Assembly: GCA_026874595.1 (NCBI GenBank) | Contig: CM049308.1 | Location: 96,396,624-96,460,623 of the forward strand | Direction of reading: 5' to 3' | DNA from: Sipunculus nudus | Lineage: Eukaryota > Annelida > Sipuncula > Golfingiida > Sipunculidae | Length of the DNA stretch: 64,000 nt | In this document: positions 33,930 to 45,640 of the stretch, piece by piece | Layout of the letters: every line of letters starts with the position of its first letter | Numbering within the stretch: position 1 is the first letter of the stretch | Program-made: the position numbers and the translations under genes | The notes under the pieces: model-generated | The model's database searches: none | Seen by the model: only the letters and a program-made list of their open reading frames with translations | Told to the model about the DNA's origin: nothing

Positions 33930-35170
33930 TTGGCGAACCTGTGAGCTTATGCGATGGTATGGCGTCGTCCGGCGTCTGTCGTCTGCACATTAACCCATAC
34001 TATCTTGAAAACGGCAAGGGTTAGCATCACAAAATTTTAAGCAAAAAATTAGTCATCTAAAAAATACTATAGAATATTATTTTTTGGCTAATTGCATTTT
34101 CTTAGATTTTTTAGGGGAAAAGCAAAAAAAACTTAAGAAATCTTCTTCTCCAAACTTCAGCCAAATTGTCCAATATTTCACAAAAATTATTTTTGGAACA
34201 ATCTCTCTCAAGTTTGTTCAAATGGTTTAAGTTCAGTGATTTTAGGCCGAGTTACAGGAAGTTGAACTTAGTCATCTGTCCAAAAAAAAGCATACTAAAA
34301 TTACAATCTTAGAAAAGGCTGGAGCTATCATCAAATTTTTTGCCAATGTTGGTCACATGAGTCATATCTGAAATTGAGATATTATTGGCGCCACCTGCAT
34401 CAGCTTTTATTGTACAGGGGTCATCAGTGCCCGTATCATACTGACAGTTACAAAAAACTTCTTCTCTGAAACCATGTGGCCAAATTGTTTAATATCGCAC
34501 AGAAATGTTCTAGGGTAGTGCATTCTGAAGTTTGTTCAATTGGTCTCAGTTCAGTGACTTGCTGCTGAGTTATGGGAAGCTGAATTTAGTCATATTCCAT
34601 AACAGCCTATTTTAGCTCAGTGGCTACAAAGATCTCAAAAACCACTGGGCCAGATTCTTAAATCTCACACATTAATTATCCATAGATGTTGATTATTCAA
34701 GTTTGTTCAAATGGTTTTGGTTCAGTGATTTTTGGCCGAGTTAGCCAATTTGCTATATTTTCCCATATGGGTTATAAACCTGCAAAACGTTTTTTGACAG
34801 GCGCCACTGAGGCCAATTCGTTTAATATTTTACAAGAATATTCCCCTGAATAAATCTTATAATAATTGCCTTTTTGGTTCCAAAGAATGAATTTTGGCTG
34901 AATTATAAAGATTGAATTGAGTCATTTTACCATATATGTTAGCTGTGTGAAGCAGGTACATCTAGCCTGGCACCAGTCTCAGCATCTGTTACATCATGCC
35001 TCTAGACATTTAGATTTCAGGTTATCTATGGTTATTATTGACAAGAATGTTTTTAAAAGCTTTTAAAAAATGTAGATTTATGATTTTAGATATTCCTCAT
35101 GCCAGGCAATGTTTACAATCACAGGTATACAGCTCTCTGTGGGTATATAAAGATGGCTGTACATGGATTA
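33930..35170 (+). mobile_element. Helitron-like family B element, copy 2 (interrupted)
   Basis: Starts TGGCGAACCTGTGAGCTTATGC and is collinear with copies at 7717, 39983 and 43435. It includes the AAAACGGCAAGGGTTAGCATC and ATTGGCGCCACCTGCATC regions. It breaks at GTACATGGATTAT, and its continuation (AATTGGTATCCATACTCAA, 39892-39982) lies beyond a family A element. The intact counterpart near 44640-44760 shows the joined order. Confidence 0.65.
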
Positions 35171-35743
35171 TTAGCTCAGCTTACTGTAAGTCAACTGAGG
35201 TATAAGAATGGCGCTTTGTCTGTCGTCCGTCCGGCCGTCCGTTAGCAGGGCACAAATCGTAACTACTGGTCCTAGAAATTTCTTAGTGAAAATCCAAGGA
35301 GGTCAATTAACAATCTCCTTGGAAACCTGAAATTAGGTCACTGTGACCTATATCCTCTGAGCTATGGGGCTTGAAAGTACCCCCAGAATAATAAAAAATA
35401 TAATACAAAACCTCCAATGTCTTGATAATTAATGTATGGATTGTCATGAATCTTGCCTTGAATATTGACCATTACTAGTTTTGTCAGTTCCCGAAAAGTG
35501 GTGGCGCCACCTGTATTTTTTGTTATTTTAACAAATATTTTTCAATTTTTTTACTATAAAATGACAACAATCATGTCAGTTTCTCAGCTGTAATTACATC
35601 TAGTGTCCCAAAACCTTGCGTGTTTATTGATCACAAGTGGATTCCATACAGTTATCACCCTGTCTGTCTGTCTGTTTGTCTCTCCGTCTGTCCATCTGTC
35701 CATCCACACAAATTTGTTTCCAGATGATTACTCAAGGTTATAT

Positions 35744-38165
35744 TAGCTCAGCTGACTTTCAGTCATGCTGGGCTATAGCGATGGGTCTTTGTCCGTCGTC
35801 CTTCCGTCTGTCCGTCCGGCCGGCTGTCCGGCCGGCCGTCCGTTAGCAGGGCTCAAATCGTAACCGTAGGGGCTAGGGCCATGAACCCTATGCAGTCTTA
35901 GAGGTTATTAAAAGATCTCCTTGCAAACCTGAAATTAGGTCACTGCGACCTATATTCTCGAAGTTATGGGGTGTGTTTGCACCCCCCAGAAATAACTCTT
36001 TGAGACAAAATTTTCATCCCAAACCTTCCATCTTTCACATACAGCTCACCCACCAACAGGGGAAGAACCATAATTTTTTTAGGTCAAAGGTCAAGGTCAC
36101 AGGAGCCTCTTCTTTGAAAAGCCTGTGGATGCATTTTAAGCCGACCCTTTCATCTCAATTCTTTGATTTTTCACATATAGCTCACCTGCTAAGTTGGAGA
36201 AGAATCCTATAGATTTTGAGGTCACAAGGTCAAAGGTCAGGGTCACAGGACCCACTTCTTTGAAAAGGTTGTGGACACATTTCAAGCTAGACTTTTCATT
36301 CCAAACCTTCCAGCACTGATATCGCTTCTCTGCCAACAGGGGAAAAGACCTGTTGATTTTGAGGTCAAAGGTCAAGTTCACAGCACCCACTTCTTGCGTG
36401 GAGTCATTTTCAGGCCAACATTTCAATCTGTACCTTCAATCTGTCATATATGGCTTACCTACCAATAAGGGAAGAAGCCTATTGATGTTGAGGTCAAAAA
36501 GTCAAAGGTCAAGGTCACAATATTTAATTGTTCTAAATGCTTGTGAGCATATTTAAAGTGTAACTGTTCAACCCAAACCTTCAGTCTTTCACATATGCCA
36601 CATCTATGCATCACTCAGTTTGACTCAAACTTCATATTTATGGGTCTTTTTGCTTGAATAAATAACTTATTGATTTTGGGGTCAGCAGGTTAAAGGTTGC
36701 AGGTCAAAGTTATTCACCCATTGGTTGCCAAGTAATTACACCAGATTTAAGTGGTTAGTAGTTACCCATCATTTAGAAAGAATCCATTTGATATATGGGC
36801 AAAAGGCCAAGGTCATAGGTCAGGGATGTTCACAATTACTTATTTTATAGACCATCTCTATTTTTCTTGTATATATAACCATCCCACTCCAGCTGGTACA
36901 TCTCCCTGTGTGGCTGTAATTGTGAGTGACACTGGTGACATATGACTCCCTTTTGTATCAGCCTATTAAGTGATAAGGCTCAGTGATAAGTACCTCGTTA
37001 CTTCATAACAAAAACACTGTTGTCAGAATGCTTCAGCCAGGCATTAAGACTATGAGAGTATAGTATTAAGGTTTAGCTACTGATTTATAAGATGATGGGA
37101 ACATTTTGCAGTTTATTTTATTGAATCCTAGCAATAAACTTAGTTTCCTAGATATCTGAATATTTTAATATATATCACAACATATAAAAGCAAGTGTTTG
37201 TTCTCATAATATGTGGATGTGTACCTTGATTTAGGATGGCATTTTGTTTTATTTCAAGACTCTTAGTCATGCTTTCTGCATTTCTTTTCTTTCAGGTTTG
37301 GCAGTTTACCTACCCTGCTGACCCCATTGAAAAGCAGAGTGATAATAAAAAATATTGGACTTACACTTTTTACAATTGCATATCTATAAATCTGATATGA
37401 GGGCCTGGACATGCCTTTTGAATTATTTTGGGCATTCATTACTGGATAATTTGCCCAAGTTTGGTCTCTTATTGGAGAATGTGGGATATCAAATGTCATA
37501 CTTGTCAGAAATCCATAATGTCTGCCAGTTAGCCACCTTAGAAATTCTTTCTTCAGTGCAGTTTCAGTAATTTTTCTTTAATGTTTGGTCCGATTTAGAG
37601 AATGTTTGTTGTCTGATTTCAGACTTGTCAGAAGTCCAATATGGCCACCAGGCAACCATCTTTTAATTCCTTTTGATCATATTATCTCAAGAACAGTTAA
37701 AGTGAATGCAGTTGGATGTATATTTATGTAATCTTGAAAAGGATTGGGTCAAATATTTCTGAATAAATATTACCATCATTTATAAAAGTGCAGTACAGTT
37801 GGCTTGTATTGAATAAATATTCATACAGAAGCACCTGTTTCTCAATAATTCTTGCATGTATTTCCTTGATTTTTGCTATATATTTTGATCTTATATTTTA
37901 CCTTTGTGGTGTTCCTTTGAGACTGACAGGTTTCAAGCAAGCTGTTGGAATAGTTCCTGATAGCTTAACAATCATGCATTTTCCTCAGACTATCAATTCA
38001 CTGTGTTTTAACCAGACATAGGTGATATATATGTCTGTTGTCATATAAAATTTTCAACAAATTGGCAAATTGGTTCTTCAAAATTTGACTGGAAGTTGTG
38101 AATCTCAGTCCATGATGTCACAGGTCATGCTTGGCAGCTGAGCGTCATGACCCATGGGTCACTTG
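35744..38165 (+). mobile_element. Helitron-like (HINE-type) family A element, copy 2
   Basis: Starts TAGCTCAGCTGACTTTCAG and ends GTCATGACCCATGGGTCACT then TG. It matches copy 1 (8687-11115) along its whole length with small indels. It contains the GTCCGTC/GGCCGGCC microsatellite, the AGGTCA-rich units and the AT-rich 3' half. There is no coding capacity. The palindrome GACCCATGGGTC beside the 3' end is the expected terminal hairpin. Confidence 0.75.
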
Positions 38166-39870
38166 TTGACACATGGATTTCAAACTTGACTTACCTATGG
38201 CCCACTACTAAAGAAAGATACTAAATGATTTTGGGGTCACGAGGTCAAAGGTCAAGGTCACAGGACACTTATTTAAAAAGATTATGGCTGCATTTTAAGC
38301 CAAGCTTTTCATCCCAAACTTTCCATTTTGCGCATTTAGCTGTCTTACCACTATGGAGAGAGCATAAATGCCTTTCGGGTCACATGGTCGAAGGTCAAGG
38401 TCACAGGGGCCATCTGTTCACAAATTAGTTTCTAGATGATAACTCCAGTTTAGTTTGACTTTTTGGTTTCAGACTTAACTTATATATGACTCACCACTAA
38501 AGTAAGAACCGTGTCGATTTTGGGCTCCAAAGGTCAAGGTCACAGGACTCATTTCTTGAAAAAGAAATTTTAAGCCAAACTTTTCATCCCAAACCTTCCA
38601 TCTTCAAGATATTGCTTACCTGCCAATAGGGGAAGATTCTGTTCAGTTTTTGGGTCATGAGGTCAAAGGTCAAGGTCGCAGTACCCACTTATTTAGAAAG
38701 ATTGTGGATGCATTTTAAGCCAAACTTTTCATCCCAAACTTTCCATTTTGCGCATTTAGCTGTCTTACCACTATGGGGAGAGCATAAATGCCTTTGGGGT
38801 CACATGGTCAAAGGTCAAGGTCACAGTCACAGGGGCCCATCTGTTCACATTTTTGTTTCTGGATCATAACTCCAGTTTGAATTGACATATTGGTTTCAGT
38901 TTTGACTTCTATATGACCCACCAATAATGTAAGAACCCTTTTGATTATGGGGTCATAAGGCCAAAGGTCAAGGTCACAGGACCAACTTCTTAAAAGAATG
39001 CATATGCATTTGAAGCCAAACTTTTCATCCCAAACCTTCCATCTTCAGGATATTGCTAACCTGCCAATAGGGGAAGATTCTGTTCAGTTTTGGGGTCATG
39101 AGGTGAAAGTTAAAGGTCACAGTACCCACTTATTTAGAAAGATTTTGGATGCATTTTTGGCCAAACTTTTCATCCCAAACCTTCCATCTTACACATATAG
39201 CTGAGCGGCCAATAGGGGAAGAACCTGATTGATTTGGGGGTCACAAGGTCAAAAGTCATGGTCACAGGGCCCATCTGTTAACATATTTGTTTCTGGATGA
39301 TAACTTCATTTTGAATTGACATATTGGTTTCAATTTTGATTTATATATGACCCACCAATAATCCACCAACACCTTCCAGATGTTGCTCACCTGCCAATAG
39401 TGGAAGTAACTTATGGATTTTGGGGTCACAAGGTGAAAGGTCAAGGTCATGGGGCCATCAATCCACATATTAGTTTCCAGATGATAACACCAGTTTGGTT
39501 TGAAATAATGTTTCAAACTTGACATATATGGCCCACCACTTAAGTAAGAACTGTTGATTCTGGGGTCATGAGATTAAAGGTCAAGATCACAGGACCCACT
39601 ACTTTTGAAAGATTGTGGATGCATTTTAAGCCAAACTTTTCATCTCAATCCTTCCATCATCAACATGTGGTGCACCTGCCAATAGGGGAAGTTTCCTTTT
39701 GATTTTGGGGTCAAAGGTTAAGGTCACACGGCCCATCCATTCACCGATTAATTTACGGATGATAACTCCAGTTTGGGTAGACAGGTTGGCTTCAAACTGA
39801 TCACAGGACCAATATTTTGGAAAACCTCCTAAACATATATCCTTATAGACAAATGCAGCTGAGCGTCGAG
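38166..39870. repeat. AGGTCA-rich tandem repeat, about 200-bp units
   Basis: About eight units sharing GGTCAAAGGTCAAGGTCACA, GATGCATTTTAAGCCAAAC, TTTTCATCCCAAACCTTCCA and TGCCAATAGGGGAAGA. Many copies hold exact AGGTCA-A-AGGTCA and TCAAGGTCA words, for example at 38242-38260 and 38660-38672. The open frames here are short and repeat-derived. Confidence 0.8.
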
Positions 39871-39982
39871 ACCCACGGGTCCCTATTAAATAATTGGTAT
39901 CCATACTCAATTCAAGATTTTGCCATCAGTGAGATGTATCTGTATTATAATTTTGCATTCAATATGCATCTGTTGTAATTTT

Positions 39983-42433
39983 TAGTGAACCTGTGAGCTA
40001 ATGCGATGGTGTGGTGGCGTCTGTCGTCTGTACGTTAACCAATACTATCTCGAAAACGAGCTAGCATCATAAAATTTAATGCAAAAAAATAGCCATCTGA
40101 AAAACTTTGCATTTTCTTAGATTTTATAGAGAAAAAGCTAAAAAAAATTTAAAAATCTTCTCCGACGAAACGGTCAAGCCAAATTGTTCAATATTTTACA
40201 GAAATAGTCTTTTATACCATCTCTCTCAAATTTGTTCGAATGGTTCAAGTTTGGTGAATTTTGGCCGAGTTACAGGAAGTTGAACTTAGTCATCTGTCAA
40301 AAAAAGCATACTAAAATGAAAATCTAAGATACGGCCGGAGCTATCATCACCAAATTTTATGCCAGTGTTGGTCACATGAGTCATATATGAAATGCAGGTA
40401 TTGGTGGCGCCACGTGCATTGACCTTTTTTGTACGGGGGTCATTGGTCATCTGTACATTAACCCATAATTTCTCAGGAATAGCAGCAGCTACCATCCCCA
40501 GATTTAATGCAATAATCTGTCACATATCAAATTTTGTGGGATTCAGCTTATTTTTTTTGCTATCTGTATTTACTTAGATTTTATAGGGAAAAAGCTGAAA
40601 AACCTTTAAAAGTCTTCTTCTTGTAAACGGTCCAACCAATTTTTTCAATACTTTACAGAAATGATCCCAGCGGCAAGCCCTCTCAAGTTTGTTCAAATGG
40701 TTTGCATTTGATTAATTTTAGCAGAGTTACACGAATTTGAACTTGGTCATTTGGCCAAGTAAGCATACTGACATAGTAATCTCAGAAATGACAGAAGCTA
40801 CCATTACCAAGTATTGTGCAAATGTTGGTCACATGACTCATATTTGAAGTTGCAGATTTCGTGGTGCCACCTACAGTGACCTGTTTTTTTGGGCAAAAAC
40901 CTCATAATTTTAGCCTCTTTCAGCTTAAAATGTTTATCATTAAACTGTCAAGTTGAATCGTTCAGTTTTTCAAAAAATATCCTAGGACATGGTTCTTTCA
41001 ATCATATCAGAATAGATTGAGTTTGTTTGTTTTTTTTTGTTGAGTCGTGAAAAGCTTAAATTGGTCTTATGGCCATTATTATGTCTGTTTCAAACTGAGG
41101 ACTGCAATAGTGTTCTTCTACAAAATTATTGTTTCAATTATAACTTCTGTAACATTGCACAAAAATTATTCTTAGGTTGCCTTTGTTTAAGTTTACTTGA
41201 ATGATTTTAGGTAGAATTATTGGACCTTTAATAATGAAAGGACTGCATCTTTTATTATTCTATATATTTCGATAAAAAGTTTATGAATATGTCTTTTTGA
41301 AAAAAAAAAGCATTTTAGCCAAAGTCTTTCAGTATGTTTAAACAGATTTACCAACAGGCCATGACTGTGTCTGTATCTTTAAATAGGTTGAGAAACTGCC
41401 AACTGTTTCAGGTTTGGCAACAGATCAAGAGTTCATTCAGTGCAGCCAGATATAGGTCAAGAGTTCAATCAGTGCAGCCAAGCACAAGGCATGTGATCAC
41501 CTCATGGGTGACATGTGATCACCTCATGGGCACCATGTGATCACCTCATAGGTAGCATGTGATCACCTCATGAGTATCATGTGATCACCTCATGTGTGTC
41601 ATGCCCCTCAGGGCTGCATGTGGAGCCAATCTGTGAGCTTGTGCAATGGTGTGGCTACTATTTCAGATTTGGCAACAGGCCAAAGGTTAGTCTGGATCTA
41701 TTTATAGCTTTGGCAGACTGCCCACTGCATCAGATTATGCAACAGGTCAAGAGTTCACTCAGTGCAGCCAGGTACAGGTTAAAAGTTCACTCAGTCTAGC
41801 CAGGTGCAGGTCATGAGTTCACTCAGGGCTAGCAATTTGTCACAGTTCACTCGGGGCAACTGTTTTTTTCACCTAAGCCTGGTCAGGCCCCATGCATCAG
41901 ACTCAAGGTAAGTTTGATGTATTGGCCTGATATTTTGACCTGTCTTTATGTCTTTGATGGCTTTCTCGTTCACAAGACAGGTGTCGCCACCTACAATATC
42001 CTTTGCACAGTGTATGTGCCTGCTTATTTCTACAGAGGAATTTGATATATCAGCCTGAAATTGGGCATATTTATACATATCGAATAGCTTTGTCGTATAC
42101 AAGACTGGTGGTGCCACCTACAATAATTTTTGCACAGTGTGTGTCCCAGCTTATTTCTCAGTAGGCGTTTGGTATATCAGTCTGAAATTTGGCATATGTA
42201 TTTATCTCTGATAGCTTCGTTTTATACAAGACTGGTGGTGCCAGCTACAATCATTTTTGTGTTGTGTGCACCCATGCCAGAATTTCAGCAGTGATGTTTG
42301 TGTAATTGTTTCTTATTCAAAATGTTTAGTACTTGCATTGTTCATATACATGAAAAGTAATGGTCCGGCATTGAAGCATTATACCTTGTGTATTGACCAA
42401 TGCACAGGTTCGCATAAGGCCTGTAGGCCTTGT
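39983..42433 (+). mobile_element. Helitron-like family B element, copy 3 (near full length)
   Basis: Starts TAGTGAACCTGTGAGCTAAT. It ends with the inverted partner CACAGGTTCGCATAAG, the hairpin AGGCCTGTAGGCCT and TTGT before a T tract. At 2.45 kb it is the most complete family B copy here. The interior carries GCGCCACSTGCAT words, a CAGCCAGGTACAGGTCA region (41400-41830) and no coding capacity. Confidence 0.65.
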
Positions 42434-42474
42434 TTTTGATCACGTATATGGTACAGGTCAATCTGAGCAGATAC

Positions 42475-42887
42475 CTGAGTAGGCTTTAAATGCAAATCCA
42501 AAAACTGTTGCTTTTCTGAATGCAAATGCAAATTTGAATGCAAATGCTTTAGGATATTTTCAAATGCAAATGCTTCATAATTCATTACATTTAAATTGCA
42601 AGTGTATGAAAATATTTTCAAATGCAAATACATAATTTTAAGGGCATTTAAAAATTGTAAGGGTATTTAAAAGCAAATGTTTTAGTCAAAGTCAAAGTAT
42701 ACTGGGTTTCTGTATGAACGTTTATTGTGCTATTTATATGATTTTGTACATGAAATACATTTGACAAAATTAAATGATCCACTCTTTTGAAAACTTAGTA
42801 AAGAACGTAATTCAAATACAAAAGCAAATGCAAAGTATTTTATTCCTAATGCAAATGTAAATGCATTTGCATTTTGACCCATTTCAG
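42475..42887. mobile_element. hAT-like MITE packed with ATGCAAAT octamers
   Basis: The ends are imperfect inverted repeats: CTGAGTAGGCTTTAAATGCA and, in reverse complement from the right, CTGAAATGGGTCAAAATGCA. A flanking 8-bp repeat GCAGATAC (42467-42474) against CCAGATAT (42888-42895) is 6 of 8 identical, as expected of an old hAT insertion. ATGCAAAT or its complement occurs about eight times in 413 bp. Confidence 0.6.
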
Positions 42888-42895
42888 CCAGATAT

Positions 42896-43434
42896 AGTCT
42901 GTTTTTAGTCTATGTAAGTGTTCTCACCCGGAATTTCTGTCCACGGCGTAACAGCATGTATAAAAGTATGTGAAAGGGGAGCTGGAGCTAATTCAGCATG
43001 CCAAAGAACAAAGTGCTACTTAAGACAACAAAATTTGGTAGTTATAAATTCCTTTTTTTTAATTAAGCACATGATTAATCAATTATTCGTTATGGGATAG
43101 ATTAAAATGAAATAAAATAAAGAGGGGTCGTTTCACATACAATGGACAAAATAAAAAAAAAAAAATACTACATACAGTTTACCAGTTTGTGTTGTCCCCC
43201 CCCCCCCCTGCGTAAAAAGTGTGTACGTGTGTGTAAGTGTGTGTGGGTGTGTGTGGGGGGGGGGGGGGGGGTGCCTCCTCGTCCCCCACCTTTCGACGCC
43301 CATGATGAAATGCATATGTTGTCTACTATTTGTGGTAGACTGTCCTCAAAACGGGTAGAACAGGTCAGGTCAACAACACGGACTGTGATCAATCTAACAT
43401 GAAATTTAATGGTTTTATCCAGTCAAGTGTTTTT
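42896..43434. other. spacer with homopolymer and GTGTGT runs
   Basis: No gene is recognised. A C run (43195-43208), a GTGTGTGT stretch (43223-43255) and a G run (43256-43271) account for the apparent reading frames at 43133-43402. Confidence 0.6.
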
Positions 43435-45640
43435 TAGCGAACCTGTAAGCTTATGCGATGGTGCGAAGTCGTCCGTCGTGCGTCGTGTGTCGTCTGTACG
43501 TTAACCATAGCTATCTCGAAAACGGCAGGAGCTAGCATCACCAATTTTTTTGCAAATAATCAGTCATCCAAAAAAATATATCGGATTTTGTTTATTTTTT
43601 TCTAACTGCATTTTCTTAGATTTTATAGGGAAAAAGCTAAAAAAAGCTTTAAAAATCTTCTTCTCCGAAACTGTCCAGCCAAATTGTCTAATATTTTACA
43701 GAAATGATCCCTGGAACAATCTTTCTCAAGTTTGTTCGAATGGTTCCAGTTCGGAGATTTTTGGCTGAGTTACAGGAGGTTGAACTTTGTTAACTGTGCA
43801 AAAAAGCATATTAAAATTTATATCTCAAAAACCGCTGGAGCTATTATCACCAAATTTTATGCCAATGTTGGTCACATAGGTCATATCTGAAATTGAGGTA
43901 TTGGTGGCGCCACCTGCATCGGCCTTTTTTGTACAGGGTCATCACTGCCTGTATCACACTGAGGGCTACAAAAAACTTCCTCTCTGAAACCAAATGGCCA
44001 AAATTTTTAATATCGCACTATCCTAGGGTAGTGCTTTCTGATGTTTGTTCAAATGGTCTCTTTTCAGTGACTTTTGGCTTAGTTATGGGAAGCTGAATTT
44101 AGTCATGTGCCATAACAGCCCATTTTAGCTCAGTGGCTACAAAGATCTTCTTCTCAAAAACCACTGGGCCAAATTCTTAAATCTCACACATTAATTATTC
44201 TCAGATGTTGATTATTCAAGTTTGTTCAAATGGTTTTGGTTCAGTGCTTTTTGGCTGATTTACGGGAAGCTGAACTTAGCCAATTTGCTGTATCTTCCTA
44301 TATGAGTTATAAACCTGCGAAATGTTTTTCGACTGATGCCACTGAAGCCAGTTTGTTAAATATTTTACAAGAATAATCCCTACAATAATTCTTATAATAA
44401 TTGTCATTAATGGTTCCACATGAATGATTTTTGGCTGAATTATGGAGACTGAATTGAGTCATTTTACCATATATGTCAGCTGTGTAATGCTGTTACATCA
44501 AGCCTGGCACCAGTTTATCAGCATCTATTACATCATGCCACTAGACATTTAGATTTCAGGTTATCTTTGGTTAATATTGACAAGAAAGTTTTTTTAAAAG
44601 CTTTTAAAAGATTTAGATTTATGATATGAGTTATCATACATGGATTATAAATTTTTGGTATCCCTACTCAACTTAATTCAAGAATTTGCCATCAGTGAGA
44701 TATATCTGTATTTTAATTTTGCATTCAGTATGCATCCGTAATAATTTTACATATATTCCTGATTTCTTTTTTTTTGTAAAAAGTCAGCTGAAAAGCATTT
44801 TGTATTGCGAAAATAAATTTCAAAGTTATTTCAAGTAGGGACCACTTTTGTGTACAGATGGCAGCACTTGGTTTACCATTGGCAGATTGCCAGTGCCTTG
44901 ATGTTGGCCATTAGCCAAGATGATGTCAGCTCTATAAATAGTTTTGGCACAGTGCCAGGATTGGAAGAAGTGCAGCCAGGTATAGGTCTAGAGTTCAATC
45001 AGTGTAGTAGCTGCATTCTATTTATAGCTTTGGCAGACTGCTCACAGCATCATATTTGGCACCAAAGTTCAGCCTGAATCTATTTATAGCTTTGGCAGAC
45101 TGCCAGCTGTGTCAGATTATGCAACAGGTCAAGAGATCATTCAGTGCAGCCAGGTACAGGTCAAAAGTTAACTCAGTCTAGCCAGGTGCAGGTCAAGAGT
45201 TCACTCAGTGCAGTAGCTTGAGGCAGCAATTTATCACAGGTCACTCGGGGGCAACTGCCTTACTCACCTAAGCCTTGTCAGCCCAGTGCATCAAACTCTG
45301 GGGAAGTTTGATGTATTGGACTGATATTTTGACCTGTCTGTGCGTCTTTGATGGTATTCTCATTTACAAGACAGGTGGTGCCACCTACATTGACTTTTGC
45401 AGTGTATGCGCCTTCTAATTTCTACAGAGGAATTTGATACATCAGCCTAAAATTTGGCATGTTTATACATATCGGGTAGCATTATAGTGTACAAGACTGG
45501 TGGCGCCACCTACAATAATTTTTGCACAGTGTATGTCCCTGCTTTTTTCACAGGAGGGGTTTGACATATCAGTCTGACATTGGGCATATGTATATATCTC
45601 TTCGTTGTATATAAGACTGGTGGTGCCAGCTACAATCATT
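43435..45640 (+). mobile_element. Helitron-like family B element, copy 4
   Basis: Starts TAGCGAACCTGTAAGCTTATGC. It is collinear with copy 2 to about 44760 and then with copy 3's CAGCCAGGTACAGGTCA region (44930-45250). It carries GGTGGCGCCACCTGCATCGG at 43901-43920. The usual 3' hairpin is not found; the copy runs into family C sequence at about 45640. Confidence 0.6.

Larger units (their letters stand above)
35171..39889 (+). mobile_element. Helitron-like family A-type element inserted in family B copy 2
   Basis: The 5' end is TTAGCTCAGCTTACTGTAAG with GTCCGTCCGGCCGTCCG. The 3' end is GCAGCTGAGCGTCGAGACCC followed by ACGGGTCCC, a GACCC/GGGTC hairpin. Family B sequence flanks it on both sides. 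It was itself invaded by family A copy 2 at 35744-38165. Its remaining interior (38166-39870) is a roughly 200-bp tandem repeat rich in AGGTCA. Confidence 0.6.

Noticed and set aside
43133-43402. Proline- and glycine-rich frames
   Set aside because: Produced by C, G and GT homopolymer or dinucleotide runs.
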